Counted from the stretch's first letter, positions 31,050 through 43,354 are shown. The stretch: DNA of 64,000 bases from Tricholoma matsutake (GCA_026075535.2 AP026538.1:1178001-1242000); one strand, 5' to 3'. Notes: generated by a model not told the origin, from the letters alone. Made by a program: numbers and translations.

Positions 31050-31835
31050 GTGAAAGATGTTAATCGTTGGGCTTTCACTGTCATGATTGACTCTGCCTCA
31101 ATGGCCCCCCCACCTGACTCACCAGTGGCCCATGTGGCAGGTTTTGCTGGAATGACTAGTGATCAGCTGCCTACTGCCAATGATGGATTGGAATATGAGG
31201 GTTGGATTGTCACTGAGGATGAGGAAATGACTAGTATTGATTGGGCTGATAATTCTATTACACCCATAACTGATGCGCTTTCCATCAAACCTCTCAATCA
31301 GGCAAGCCGTTCTCAACTATCCATTGACAATCATCCATTTATCATTGATACTGGGGCATCTGTCCATATTTCCCCCGACAAATCAGATTTTATCACTCTT
31401 CATCCAGTTCAGCCATGTTCCATCAAAGGTGTTGGTGGCACATCAATAGTTGCAGTCAGAGTCGGTGACATCAAATTATGGGTTGCTTGAGGCACATCAA
31501 TCACATTATGTAACACCCTCTATATGGCAGTTTGGCTTATTTCAGTGGGAACAGTGGCTGACAACTCTAACGCTACAGCCCATCTTGACAACTCCCTATG
31601 TTGGATCACTGACAAATCCACTGGAGCACTCATTGCTCAGGGATCTCGACTCTCCAAAAACCTCTACACTCTTAACCTATATTCTGCTACCACCGATCAT
31701 GCCTTTACCGTACACAAACATAGAAACCTAGAAACCTGGCACTGTCATCTCGGTCACACAAATTATCAGTCTCTCTGGGACATGGCCAAAAATGGGGCAC
31801 TCACAGGTGTGCCTATTAGCTCTATCCCTGTGACC
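31050..31835 (+). pseudogene. Copia B protease and integrase N-terminus
   Basis: The protease start reads FIIDTGASVHISPDKSDF (catalytic DTG intact). A stop follows WVA at 31490, and after it the reading continues with WLISVGTVADNSNATAHLD and the HHCC-region word HLGHTNYQSLWDMAKNG. Homology is lost at about 31835. Confidence 0.8.
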
Positions 31836-31924
31836 ACTATACAACAAATGTCAACACAAGCCAATGGGGTACAACCACCCTCTACTCCTCAAAAACCACC
31901 TCGACAACCCAACAGACCATAATG

Positions 31925-32389
31925 AGATCTGTTGTCGAAAGTATTGAATTCGGAGGGGGCTGCAAATATGTAGCTTCGGAGATGTCAAGTGGGATGATGG
32001 GATGGGATCCTATAACTGTGAAGTAGGGCAAACAACCCATGCATTTGTGAACTGAAACATGTTCTGCCCAAAAAACAGAGTGTGGTCCATCTGACCACTT
32101 GTTCTGTTCTCCGCCGACTGCTTTGAATAACAATTGTCAAACATCGAAGTGTGCTCATTTGACGAGTCCATTGGTGCAAGAGTTGTAACCACTGATTCGG
32201 ATGTGATTGATATGGTATCGTTTCGTGAGATACTCCATTGCTGCAATAAAGGCTGATCCATTATCACTCACAATTTTATAAAGAGATCCCCATTGACAAA
32301 TGACATCTTCGAAGATCCAGTCACTGAGGGTTGTGGCATTTTCGCATCGAAGCTTTTGCCATTCTGGATAGGCTGTTAACAAACATCGC
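31925..32389 (-). pseudogene. Gypsy B integrase catalytic domain, distal part
   Basis: Contains KIVSDNGSAFIAAMEYLTKR (second catalytic Asp) and HIRISGYNSCTNGLV, where gypsy integrases have the Glu region. It joins, across TIR element 2, to the integrase part at 34560-34960. Confidence 0.85.
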
Positions 32390-32699
32390 AAGGTCTTTAC
32401 ACTCCCCCCTGTATTCCTATAGGAATCTGATGATTCCGATGATTCTGATCGGACTCCAATTGGAATCCGACCATATTCCAATGTCATTTTCACCAGCCAA
32501 ATTGACATGAAATGGCAGGTTTAGTCCTAGTCCAGTCCGATGTATTCCGATCTGACTATCAGAATTTCCTAGGAATTTCTGATTATAGGAATCACATAGG
32601 ACTAGTCCAAAGTTATGCTAAGACATCAGACAACATAGGATTCCAATAGGAATGAAAGCAGCCTTGCTTAGTAATATAGCATGAAAAAGTAAATGCGCA

Positions 32700-32775
32700 G
32701 ACAAGAATTGAACACTTGACATTACAGAAGATTATGTAAGCCTAAGCTGACAACAATACCATTAGGCTAAACAGT
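32700..32775 (-). ncRNA. tRNA-like module, type R, element 2
   Basis: The A box is TAGCCTAATGG (complement of 32759-32769) and the B-like word is TGTTCAATTCT (complement of 32704-32714). It is directed toward the left TIR. Confidence 0.5.
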
Positions 32776-33052
32776 CAGTACAAGTAAGTGATCATACTAC
32801 ACTACATACCATTCCCACAGGTGTGATGACAAAGCACATAGCCATGTCATCACACCTGCCAGCTCATCACTCCCACCACCACCACCAATGATAAGCATGC
32901 CACTTCCCCCCACCTCAACCACCTCAACCCAGCAACTCCCACCACTCCCACTCCACCCCCATCTCTAGATAAGCCTGCAAGACCAGAAACAACTGGTTTC
33001 GATGCTGTGTGGCCCAAATGATGCCCAAATGATGCAATCATCGTTTGGGCCC

Positions 33053-33120
33053 ATGGTAAGTTTTTTTTCATTCGTTTCTTACTTTTGTAAACTAACTAAT
33101 TCATTTGTTTTGTTTCTAGG
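33053..33120 (+). other. Intron-like segment in element 2
   Basis: GTAAGT follows GGGCCCATG, then AAACTAACTAATT as a branch-like site, and TTTCTAG as acceptor: a complete short-intron signature of about 67 nt. Flanking sequence is shared with element 1 and with 44865-44950, suggesting a conserved spliced transcript across the families. Confidence 0.55.
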
Positions 33121-33339
33121 TTCTAATCTACATAGGTAATGACAGACCAACACAAGCCAACCCACACCCAATGATGCCACTGGAAACCCCCCTCCTCCCC
33201 ATCAAAATGGGATGTGAGGGTATCAATCATGGTCAGGAGGGTGGGGAGCAACACCAGGAGACCCCAGAAGGGGAATACCTGCCTGGTAAGCACCACTCAA
33301 CCCCTCCCCTCGTGCCATGTCACTGACGAACTGACAATG

Positions 33340-33817
33340 CACCCACCCCACGCCTACAAGCTGCTGCTCGTAGGGTGGACCGTGAGTGCATGGACCCCCC
33401 ATGACACCAATGACATCCAGCACCCCCCATCACCGCTGTGAGTGACTGCTTGTGGGGTGTATATGGGGTGCAAGAGCACAGGAATGGCATGGAGGGACGA
33501 TGACAGCACCAAATGACATGCCTATGAGCAGCTGCACATAGGGTGGTTTGTGGGTGCAGAATGAGGGGGATGAACGATGAGAGTGATGAGGGGGGGGACA
33601 AAATGACAAAGGGAAAGGGAGACAACGACCAGAAGGGGAGACGATGGTGACACCCCATGCATGCCTATGAGCATCTGCTCATAGGGTGTTTAAGGGGAGG
33701 GGGAGGGAGGGAGGGGGAGGGAGGGAGGGGATGATGGACAAACACCGCCACCAGCATACAATGCACCACACACCACCAGCCTCATGACCAACTGCTTGTG
33801 GGGTGGACGGTGGGTGG
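33340..33817 (-). repeat. Palindromic motif, five copies in element 2
   Basis: Copies near 33340-33385, 33426-33465, 33518-33557, 33652-33692 and 33770-33817. The copy at 33652 (CCTATGAGCATCTGCTCATA) is almost a perfect palindrome. All read in the opposite direction to the copies of element 1. Confidence 0.75.
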
Positions 33818-34209
33818 AACGACGAGGAGGGAGGGGAGATGAGGGAGGGGAGGGAAGCCATGGGGGAGGCAAGGTGAGGGAGGTGAGACATGATGGAGAC
33901 AAGAGGGAGGGGAAACAATGGGACAGGGCTGATGAGACAGCCAATGTGATGCACCACCGCCCCCTCCCCCCGTTTTGCGGGGGGGTGGGTTTTTTTTGTG
34001 GAATTTAAAATAGTATAATTAAATAGTATAATTCATTCTCCCCCCTGTATTTGGGTCTGGTTTTTATTATTATCTATATTAGTTATCTACTTCCTCACGA
34101 AGACATGAGGGCTCAACAATTTTTTTTTGAGCTCTCATGAGAGAGGTTAAAAATAAGTGAACTAATCCTAAGTGCTTTAAATAGACTTTATATCACATGT
34201 TTATTAATG

Positions 34210-34295
34210 CTCCTGTGGCTCAGCTGGTTGAGCACTTGTTTGGTGGTTATGTCACTTATATTGCAAGGTCTGGGGTTCAATCCCTGCTCTGCCCA
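34210..34295 (+). ncRNA. tRNA-like module, type L, element 2
   Basis: A box TGGCTCAGCTGG (34216-34227) fits the consensus at all positions and its D-arm pairs (GCTC/GAGC). The B box is GGTTCAATCC (34274-34283). The anticodon region pairs as CTTG...CAAG with extra bases between. It is directed toward the right TIR. The best tRNA-like copy in the window, though the acceptor stem is not evident. Confidence 0.6.
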
Positions 34296-34559
34296 TTTAT
34301 TTTGTAAGCACTTTCACCAAGTCAAGTCTTCCGAAATGGTGTGGTATTCCAACTACCTGTTGGAATTGCATAGGACTTTACTCAGAATTCACTAGGAATT
34401 TCTTGGAAATAAGAGTACATGGTCATCAAGATACATTCTGATCGGATTCCTATCAGACTCCTAGGACTAGTATCACTAGTAGGACTCCTATCATAAAACT
34501 CAGACTCCTAGGACTCCAATAGAAATATGGGGGGGAGTGCAAAGTCTTGAACATCACCC

Positions 34560-34960
34560 TTGAATGATATACTTGAATCCGTTTGATGGGGGCATTTGCA
34601 TCGTGTCGATGTAGACTTTGCCAAAAAGTGGTGCTGGGGTTGCCACTATGGGTGGAATAAGCAGATTTTGGGTTTGTCAAAGTTGGCAGAGGTGGCAAGA
34701 GCAAATGTACCATGCAATGTCAGCTTTCATATTGGGCCACCAAAATCAGAGTGCGACAAGGGTTTTTGTAGCGAACACCATCTTGTGACCAATACCGTCA
34801 TGAGCTGCATGAATAATCTCAGGCAGCATTCAGGGATAGCGACGATCTTGTGGGGTCCTTGCAAATCTTTTTGCCAAAGTTTTCCCAAATCTAAAAAGAA
34901 CTCGGTGCAATATTGCATGAAAGTGATGTAGTCGGATTCTGAGAGGTCTGGTGGTCATTG
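34560..34960 (-). pseudogene. Gypsy B integrase N-terminal and core part
   Basis: The HHCC zinc-binding domain reads HAAHDGIGHK and CSCHLCQL, followed by ATPAPLFGKVYIDTMQMPPS with the first catalytic Asp. The domain is then interrupted at 34549 by TIR element 2. Confidence 0.8.
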
Positions 34961-35339
34961 TAGATCTTTGAGCCATTTTCAAACATGAAGAAGTCGTTCG
35001 TCATCTCATTTAGCATGATCGGAACAAGGGATATCTTTGTAAGTGAGGTTCTCCCCCTTACTGAGATCTGAAGGTAGGGCAAATGTTGGTTGGAGTGAAT
35101 GCAATGCAATGGGAATGGGTGAGTCATGAGCAGGTTGATTTGATGCATGAAACCATGTAGTCGGTCGATCCAATCTTCGAAGGATTCATCGCCAGGTTGG
35201 GCATCATCTCCATTTTGTAGAGGTCATCGCGAAAGTCCATCTGGACCATGGTGCATTCCTGCGACATGTACAAGCGTAAAGTGGAATGTAAGAATGGATA
35301 CAATCCATCGATTAATGCTCACACTTGGTGCGATGTTGG

Positions 35340-35780
35340 GATTCGCTAGCATGCCTTTGATGTACCTGGCATCGACTTCGATGATGAGATTTCATATCCC
35401 AATAACGTGCAGTTGAAGTGCGCCAAGCGCTCGATAGAGTCCATAGAGTTTGAGTTTGGGTTGTGAAAAGCGAGATTCACAGGCATTGAGCATGATAGAT
35501 CTGAAACAGCTGTAATAGCATTTATGAAGGTTTTTGGGGTTGCACTGAGCCAAGAAAAATCCAACTGCGATGTGCAAAGTGTTGACTGATAGGATGACGG
35601 GTGCGTTCGAGGTGTAGTCGATTGCATGAATTGTGGGAGAAGTGATGAGAGCAAGTTTGAGATCTTCTTGCACTGCGATTCATGTTGGACCAAATTTGAA
35701 TGGAACGTCCTTACACATGAGGTTGATAAGAGCAGCTGCACATTTAGTGAAGTTCTGTATGAAAATGTGACAAACTCCAA
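35340..35780 (-). pseudogene. Gypsy B RNase H
   Basis: Frames at 35392-35673 and 35346-35780 together cover the gypsy RNase H region (QEDLKLALITSPTIHAIDY, then the complement of 35340-35400 reading ARYIKGMLANPNI). Sequence is close to the RNase H relic at 3890-4430, so both derive from one family. Confidence 0.8.
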
Positions 35781-36037
35781 TGGTTCCTAAGAAGGCTTTT
35801 ACTTCAGTGAGACTTTGACAAGGTCCCCATTTGCTGATTGTGTTGATCTGAGTTGGGTCGGCCATACGACCTTTGATGTTGCAACAATGCCCTAAAACAG
35901 TGATTTCGGGGATGCAAAGGAATAGCTTGGGTCCTGAGAATGTCCCTCCACAATATTTCATGTGTTGGACGATGCGATTGAGATTTTCGAAGTGTTCCCA
36001 AACAAAACAACGAATTCCTGGGTTCTGAAAAATAGTT

Positions 36038-37080
36038 TCATAGCCTCCACTGGGGAGTGTAGCATGATTTCAGACCTTTGATGGGTGCGTTGTTGATGTA
36101 GGGGATCATAACATGAGGAATCTTGGGTTGTAGGATAAATGAAACATCATCATGCATGATGGATGCTGAGTTTGTCCAACCCATTGGTAGGGTGACTATG
36201 TGAAGTGCACCAAAAGGCATTTGTTTGAAAAGCTGTAAGGTCTCGAGATGATTTGGTGACCTTTCATTTGTCAAAGGCAACATAGAGGTCTAGCATTCCT
36301 CCACAAGCGTGTCCTCCAAACTGTTCTGCTAAATGTTCGAGGATCGGAACAACACTTGAGTGCTGTATAGTGACTTTGTTGAGTTGTTTGAGACCGTGGA
36401 CTGAATGAAGTGCTTTGCCATCTTTCTTTGTGACACAAAACCAACGCGAACGATAAGAGGAGTTCGAAGGTTCGTAGACACCTGCTTCTATTTTCTTCTT
36501 GAGTATGGCACAAACATCTTCATAGATCCCTGGCGGAATAGGGATGTTACGTTCAATCAAAGGGGTGTGAGGAATGATGGGGAATTCGATAGGAGGGAAG
36601 AAGTCAGGGCAAAAACTTCCTTGTTCTTGTTCAGTCCATGTGAAACCGGTTTTGTGATTTCGAATAAAATTGTGCATGCAGTTTCATTCTTTGGGCCAAA
36701 GGAAATCACCGGGATAATTTTTATCAATAATAGCTTTACGTTCAAGAGTGTATCGGGAAGATAGCAAAAATGTTGGAGGTTTAGGATTAAGTTTCGGCAT
36801 TTCTTTGAGAGGATCTCCTGTGATAGTGCAAGTAATGCGAAATTGATCAGGAAGGTCGGTGATGACTGGTCGAACTTTCAATGCGATGGGCTTGTACTTC
36901 TTCTTAGTGGCTGCAAAGGCAGGGTATAGAGATTCCGAGGATAAATAGGGTGTGGAACATCTTGATGAATCTTGCATAGAGGGGGCCATCGAGGCCAATA
37001 AAAACATAACATACTGTTCACTAGCTGTCAAGTAGAGATGGGCGATAATATCTGGAGTTGGAGGAAGGCAAGAATTCAAA
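36038..37080 (-). pseudogene. Gypsy B reverse transcriptase with upstream linker
   Basis: The linker (36684-37080) has KKYKPIALKVRPVITDLPDQ and IIDKNYPGDFLWP. RT continues at 36264-36677 with IPPGIYEDVCAILKKKIEAG and SYRSRWFCVTKKDGK, and at 36038-36283 with LPMGWTNSASIMHDDV and MIPYINNAP, where the catalytic Tyr-x-Asp-Asp is changed to YINN. The two Asp-to-Asn changes are both G-to-A on the coding strand. Confidence 0.85.
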
Positions 37081-37178
37081 GTCGGGAATGTTTGCAGTGC
37101 ATTTGATAAATATAGAAGAATTCAAATGGTCAAAAGAAATGATGAATGTGCACTGTTTGGTCTCCAAAATCTCGTACT

Positions 37179-37390
37179 CTAGTAGCAAAAATCCTCACAA
37201 ACTACTTTTTGACATTTCATAGCCTTAGGGAAGGTTGGAATGGTAGAGGAGCATGTCAAGTTAGGATCATAGATAGTGATTGTCTGAGATTCATCGCTCC
37301 AGTTCTTGATGGCGCTTTTGGTGACTACATTGAAGGGTCGACCAAGTAGGATGTCATAAGCAGGGTTTCGGATTATATGAATCTGCATAT
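37179..37390 (-). pseudogene. Gypsy B protease C-terminal part
   Basis: Contains THTYMQIHIIRNPAYDILLG, the end of the retropepsin domain (AYDILLGRP is the flap-distal signature). The N-terminal catalytic part is missing because of the insertion beginning near 37390. Confidence 0.8.
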
Positions 37391-37790
37391 AGGTGTGGGT
37401 TGGGCAAGGGTTACTAAACCCCAACCTGTACCTGTACCCATATCCACCCATGGTGTCTACCTGCACGGGTTTACAAACCCATGACACTCCCTACCCAACA
37501 GTGCCTGCAACTTCTGCCATGAGCATCCGCTTGTGGAGTGGATCCTATGAGACAACACCCACGCCCATGAGCAGCTGCTTGTGGGGTGGGACCCCTTCTG
37601 TGTCACCACATCATCCCCCTGCAGCAACATCTCACACACATATCATTATTGCCATGAGTCCAGCTGTGCTTGACTCTGGATGGCAGTATGTTGTTGCTCA
37701 CTGTTGGGTGAACTCTACCTACCTTGGGCCGTAAGTGAGCTCCCACTCGCAGGAACAGTAGGGTGTGAGATATATAGTGTATCATATTGT
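37391..37790. mobile_element. GC-rich insertion related to TIR element 4, bounds uncertain
   Basis: It begins with CCTGTACCTGTACCCATAT and AACCC words like the subterminal part of the element at 42631-45382, and has two palindromic motif copies (37516-37541, 37563-37589) in the reverse direction. It breaks the gypsy B protease. The far end cannot be placed. Confidence 0.5.
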
Positions 37791-38900
37791 AGTTCTAATT
37801 AGAAATGTTTCAGTATTGAAGTACAAAATACAGTTTTTTCTAAGTGAAACTATAGCTATAGCATGAACTAGAAGATTAACATTCAGTGTCAATGAATATT
37901 AATCATGAATTCCACGGGATGAATAAGTAGTCATTTACAAAAGTACATTACATAACTACAAATGTTAAACACAAGTCAAGCACAAGTTGCCTATGAGTCA
38001 ACCATGAATTAACTACAAATCAACTGCCTCAAGGCTTGCCCACTGTGTTTGTTTACAGACGATGTAGCCGATGTAGTGTGACACAGGTCACATAGCCAGT
38101 TTCCATAGTTTGCTGATGTTGAGTATGATGACACAATCATTAATATTACTTGCCTTTTCAAACAGGTGATATTGTCACCATGAGGCAACAATGCGGCAGA
38201 CATTCTATTCTGTCACAAGATGAGCTACACCACTTTTGAGTTTTTGTGAGCTGGGAAGAGTACAGTGGTCCAAGTCCAAAAGACATCACCTCTGACATGT
38301 CTAAGACGGGCTGAGGTCAAGACTCGATCATCAAACGATGCCCAGAGGTCACTGGTCAGATATTTGCCAACTCGGAGTTGCTGAGTAGTGTTGATGTAAT
38401 CTATAAGAGGTGAGGGTCTGAGGGTAGGTAGACAATGTTCATAGAGTAGGCATGTTTTTTGAAATGGAGGATTCAAGAAGTTAGTACTAGGGATAGAATA
38501 GATCCAAAGAAGGTGTGAAAGTAGGGTGATAGACTGTGATGTTCCATTAGATGATTCAGATGGAAGACTTCCAAGTAAAATTCAATAATATTAACTCAAT
38601 AGAAATTGTACAGCGCCTAAATCATCAAAGACTCTTCTAGGACTTAGTTGGACAGAAGCCTTGGACAGGAATCAGAATTGACAAAGCTACCAGGTTGTTC
38701 CCTTGAGAAAAAATTATTCATGGTATAGTGATTTCTATTTTGATTCCATGAGAGAAACAAGTCAAGCCCATTAGGTCTGATTGTGTTGAATGAGGGAGCA
38801 GCAGCATCGATTTTGGCAAGTTGTCAGACCTTCACCTAGGAATCCCAGTTGACACTCTGTTAAATAATACTCCATCATTCTGTTCCCCTCAGCATTTGGG
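37791..38900. other. Unassigned stretch with one unrecognised minus-strand frame
   Basis: AT-rich to about 38220. The minus frame 38225-38476 (83 codons) reads SARLRHVRGDVFWTWTTVLF and has protein-like composition; reading continues leftward with stops. I do not recognise it. It may be a relic of a further transposon protein. Confidence 0.4.
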
Positions 38901-39740
38901 ATGTCTGATAGGCAGCTAAGGGCCTTTGCGGCTCTTGCATGGGGGGATGTACAAGTCAAGGTATTGGCTTATACAATGACATCTTACATATCATGTTTGC
39001 ACTTTACAGTGTCTTGCGCATGGCCAGGCCATGGGGGTTGGTGTCACTCACAGTTCTGGCTCTGGCTTGAGGTGTTCCTCGCCCTTGCTCTCCATGGAAC
39101 CACTCCCTCTCTCAACTGCTTCCAATCTGACTGCTTTCCTCTCCCAATTGCCCTCAACCATGTGCACACAAACTCAACATCCCCACCACCACCAACAACC
39201 ATGGCCAACAACCAACAACCCACAATATGGAACCTGGATTCTCATGGACACATGCCAAACACATCACAGTTATGCTCTCAGCATCTGCGGCATCTGGTTC
39301 TATCATCCATGGCACATGGGTTCTGGAATCAGTGCACTGCATAGGGTCTGTATAGAGACAAGGGTGGTACTCAAAGAGCATTTGCCATGGTCTCCCTCAT
39401 GATCAGGCATGCAGCGCTGATGCCAGTGTTAAACAATCACCCCAAGCCCATGTCTGTCATTCTCCCAACCAACATCAGCCTGCACAGTACAGTTTTCCTT
39501 CAAAGCCCCATGTCTCAAGTTTCCTCTGCTCCCTCATCTGCCTCTTCCTCTACCTCCACATCTGAATCGATAACCACACATCCTCCACACAGGCCCTCCG
39601 ACCTCTCAACTATTGGTGAACATGCTCACACCTGGCTGGGGCAAATCTTGACCTGTGCAATCTGTGCGATTCATGAGCACCAAGGCAAAAAAGGCTTGGA
39701 TGGGCTAGTTCACCTTCACTCTCATTTCACCTGGTAGCAT
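38901..39740 (+). other. Overlapping unrecognised frames, possible eroded gene
   Basis: Three overlapping plus frames of 116-147 codons occur, rich in His, Pro, Ser and Thr (39387-39737 includes SSAPSSASSSTSTSES). None has a known motif. They could be exons of a gene related to the tandem repeat that follows; no splice model is forced. Confidence 0.3.
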
Positions 39741-39839
39741 GCAGGTACTATGATGGATCATGGGTTCTTCCACATCTGGAGAGGGCATGGACATTAAGCA
39801 GGAGCTGGGAGCAAGCCTCACAAACACAGGGAGAGAGTA

Positions 39840-40780
39840 GCAACAGATTGTGCAGTCGAAACATATGATACATCCTCACTCCCTTGTCATTTCTCCTCAT
39901 GCATCCCATCCTCTGCCCATTGCCTGGTTTGGCGGTCACAAGACATCCGCTCTTGTCTCTGGAGCATGTGCATGCCCAATATGTCTGAATGCTTTGCCTC
40001 ACCCACCCAGACCTACATGGCATCCCTCCTCCCTATGCCAACACACCCTATTTGCACTCTGCTCCCGATGTGAAGATGGTGGGAATGGGAGTGGGGATAG
40101 GGCCAGTCCTGCACATGCCGCAACAGCAGGGGCAGATCATGCAGGCAAAATATGTGCACAATGTCCATTCTCCATATGTATCCTTACTCCCTCATCACTT
40201 CTCTAGCATTAACACCCGCACACTTCATCCTCCTCTGCCCACTGTACTTCGATGTCTTGTCTGGGCCCTGGCAATTGGGGGACAATCCATGCATACACGC
40301 ATATACCTTTTGCCTCATCCCATCCCCATCTTGCCCCAACCTCCACTTGCACCTTGTCCCTTGTCCCTTGTCCTTTGTCCCTAGGCAAACACATGATACA
40401 AATATGACACAGATATGAAGACAGAGAGGGCCAGCCTCGAACACAACAGTAAGGGCAGGTCATGCAGTCGAAATATATGCACAAGGTCCAACATCCCTAT
40501 CCACATTGCACCTTCCTTCCCTCATTGTTTCTCCAACACTGATGCCTCTCACATGTTTCATCCTCCTCTGCCAGCTGTACCTTGTTGTCTCATCTGATGG
40601 TCAAGAGACATACACTTTCATCTCTGGAGCATCATGCCCATGCTCGATACGCTATACCCCCTGCGTTGTCCCATCCTCATCCCACTGATCTACTTCCTCC
40701 CTACACAAAACATACCCTCTTGCACTCCTCATGCTCATCTTCTCCTGATACAAAAACAATATGCAGGTGAAGATGCTAGC
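39840..40780 (+). repeat. Three degenerate tandem units of about 320 bp
   Basis: Anchors recur in order: TGCAGTCGAAA-like words at about 39850, 40140 and 40466, and CATCCTCCTCTGCC-like words at about 39901, 40224 and 40558. Similar CTCTGGAGCAT words occur in units 1 and 3. Divergence between units is considerable, so the duplication is old. Confidence 0.6.
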
Positions 40781-40789
40781 CTGTCTTGT

Positions 40790-42622
40790 GTACCTGTGAA
40801 GCTGAAATTTTGTACTGTTCATGTCAAGACTGGGTTGATGAAGCTTGTGTTGAGTCTGCTGTGACCATGATGCTTGTGACGGACCACCACATGGTGTCAT
40901 CCCATATATGAATTGCGGAATGCTGTCAAGAGGAAAGAAGGCTTTGTGTGTTGCACACCAGTGTGAGCTATATGCAGGCTGTTGTCACCCCCAAGTTCAT
41001 TCCAGTTTTTTTGAGTGTCATCCGAAGAATTAAGGCTTGATATAATATATATGTTCTAGCCTGGCGGAGTTGATCATGGCATACCATGACATAATTTTTA
41101 TGACAGTCATTGCTCTCAGTTTTTAGTATTTTTTTATACTCGCTCATAATTTTTCAACTCATGAATTACTTGTCTGTGGGCATGGTATGGGTATGGTGCC
41201 AAATTAAACCTGGCAGGAGCATCTGTGTGATAGGAGATTGTGACTTGCGAGGTCGAGACTGCATAAGTATTATTGAGAGACTCAAATAGACAAGAATTGA
41301 ATCAATGAAAACTGGTTAAAATATTTGTCATTCCTCAACGTTCAACCTGAAAAATTGCAAACCAAGACAAGGAGAGTACACAGAAAAGATACAACCTATA
41401 TTCATTTCAACAACTTCAGCATCTGTCACCCTCATCCACAGGTGTGTGATCCACAGAATATACAGGTGTCTGCAGCTAACTCCTTGCTAGCATTTTTCTG
41501 CATATTTCTCCACTGCTCCATGTTGGTAGAATTCCACTGGATGAGGCGCACACAATGATCTGTGCCATCTTCATTCTAAAGGGTCATAACACAGTGAAGG
41601 CGTGTGAATTCGGTGGGATCAATGTGTGGCACAAGGCTTTGGTAAGCCTTCTGGAGTATAGAAAAGGGGACAATCTTGGCGAGGACAACCTGAGCAGTAC
41701 AATTGATAAGTTTTAAGCATGAAAATGTCAGAACGACACTTGCCTGATAGTTTTGGTAAGCATGGTCCCAAGAATGATGAGGTTCAACAACAAGATGAAT
41801 GCTCGAAATTCTATGTTAGTCAATCATTGCAAGAAAAATGGGAGACATGCCAGTGAGTCATGACTCTGTCAGCTGGGTGATTCGCTAGATTGAGGCCCAG
41901 CATCGTCCATTTCGTAAAACAGCCATGCCATTTGGCAATCCACTTGCTCAGCAACTTGTCGACTTTAAGCTATACTTTCTTGGCTTTGCACAATTCAGAG
42001 TGGCCATCATTTTATTTGGGATGCAATTGTGCTTGTGACTTGCTTTCCATGAGTTCACTTGACATCACTTGGCCTAGGGAATTTTCCATAAATTTTCAAA
42101 GCTGAAATTTAGAGAGAGTACTCATGCAATATATCACAATACTGAAAACAAGATGCATCGACATGTCAACATGCATCCGTCTAGTGAGCAACAATGAATA
42201 TTCACAGAACTCACTGAAAACAGCTACATCACTTAGCCTCTGTGCTTGGGATGTCAACATTGCAAAAAATTACTAGTAACATACAAGCGTCATGGTGAAA
42301 ATGGCCATGGAGAAAGCAAGAGTGATGTTGAATGATGCAATGAATTTGCAAGGTTGAGGCTCGAGATTTCAACAGTGTGGCAATCAATGTAATTAATATT
42401 ATGATGGGAGTCTTTGACAAGCTCATAACAGAGAAAACGCACCGTCTTTCCAGATTACTGTTCTCTCCGATGAAGTGGTAGGCCAACCTTGATGAGAAGA
42501 AATTGGATCAAATAATGACTTGAATTTTGATGCTACAAGAAAAAGTTGAGATCAACAAGTCAGGATATTTGAATTGGCCTACCAGAAATGAACAAACTCA
42601 GATGATCATATTGAAGGGAGAG
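40790..42622 (-). other. Unassigned region with traces of minus-strand coding
   Basis: On the minus strand around 41540-41720 a frame reads LINCTAQVVLAKIVPFSILQ and nearby RLIQWNSTNMEQWRN, with protein-like composition but interrupted. Another minus frame lies at 42229-42486. Neither is recognised. The rest shows nothing. Confidence 0.3.
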
Positions 42623-42630
42623 GTTGCCGC
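42623..42630. repeat. 8-bp target-site duplication GTTGCCGC of TIR element 4
   Basis: GTTGCCGC at 42623-42630 recurs exactly at 45383-45390. Confidence 0.85.
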
Positions 42631-43354
42631 TAGGCAATAGCACAGGTACTCCCACAGGTACCTAGAGCTCTACCCATACCCATACCCACACGGGTAGTAA
42701 CCCATCAACCCACAGGTTGGTACACGGCGGGTACATGTGGGTACACATGGGTGTCGATTCCCACATGGGTTTTGCTAAGTATATAAATTATTCTATCTAA
42801 ACTAAGAAATATTTAATTACACTAAGAACCACCCCCACCTCGCATTTGTGAGCAAGAGGGGAGTAGTTGTGAGTTTGGGGCCGTCGTCGTCCCCATTGTC
42901 CTGTCCCATTCTGTTGCCCTTCCTCATTGACTGCTAGCACCCATGATCCACCCTACAAACAGTGGCTCACAGGGCTGGGCATGGGTCCTGGGTAATTCAC
43001 TATCATTGGGTGCATCCCCATCATTCGTTGCCGTTCCCCCTCGCTGTCATTCCCCCTTCACCATTGTTCTGTAAACTTTGCACTCCCCCCCGTATTCCTA
43101 TCAGAGTCCTAGGAGTCCAAGTTTTCCAATAAGAATCCAATTGGAATCCAATAGGAGTCCTACTAGTCTGACACTAGTCCTAGTAGTCTGATAGGAATCC
43201 AATTGGAATGTATCTTGATGACCATGTACTGTTGTTTCCAAGAAATTCCTAGTAAATTCCTAGTAAAGTCCTATGCAATTCCAACATGAAGTCGAACTAC
43301 CACATTTTGGAAGACTCAACTTGTTGAAATTTTCCCCAAGTGCTTACAAAATAA

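Larger units (their letters stand above)
27724..31835 (+). mobile_element. Copia B internal region, 3'-truncated, invaded by a TIR element
   Basis: The leader (27724-27966) is followed by the 2.2-kb TIR element 1 (27967-30165) and then gag, protease and part of the integrase region up to about 31835, where similarity to copia ends. The sequence beyond about 31925 is gypsy on the opposite strand, so the copia 3' half is lost. Confidence 0.8.
32390..34549. mobile_element. TIR element 2 with outward tRNA-like modules, 2160 bp, inverse orientation
   Basis: The ends are AAGGTCTTTACACTCCCCC and, from the right, CAAGACTTTGCACTCCCCC, flanked by AACATCGC (32382-32389) and AACATCAC (34550-34557), a duplication with one mismatch. 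The type R tRNA-like module is at the left (minus), type L at the right (plus), and all five palindromic motifs run in reverse, so the whole element is inverted relative to element 1. It splits the gypsy B integrase. Hairpins of the CCCCCC/GGGGGG kind lie at 33958-34145. Confidence 0.8.
31925..37390 (-). mobile_element. Ty3/gypsy retrotransposon B, minus strand, with nested TIR element 2
   Basis: Read leftwards: protease end (37179-37390), RT (36038-36680), RNase H (35340-35700), integrase (34560-34960 and, across TIR element 2, 31925-32389). The order is Ty3/gypsy. Both element ends are missing: the protease is cut at about 37390 by a GC-rich insertion and the 3' end stops at about 31925 next to copia B. 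Frameshifts and stops abound. Confidence 0.85.

Noticed and set aside
34210..34295. A genuine tRNA gene
   Set aside because: A and B boxes and the D arm are good, but T stem and acceptor stem do not pair and the same module recurs in the other elements; it is a SINE-type head.
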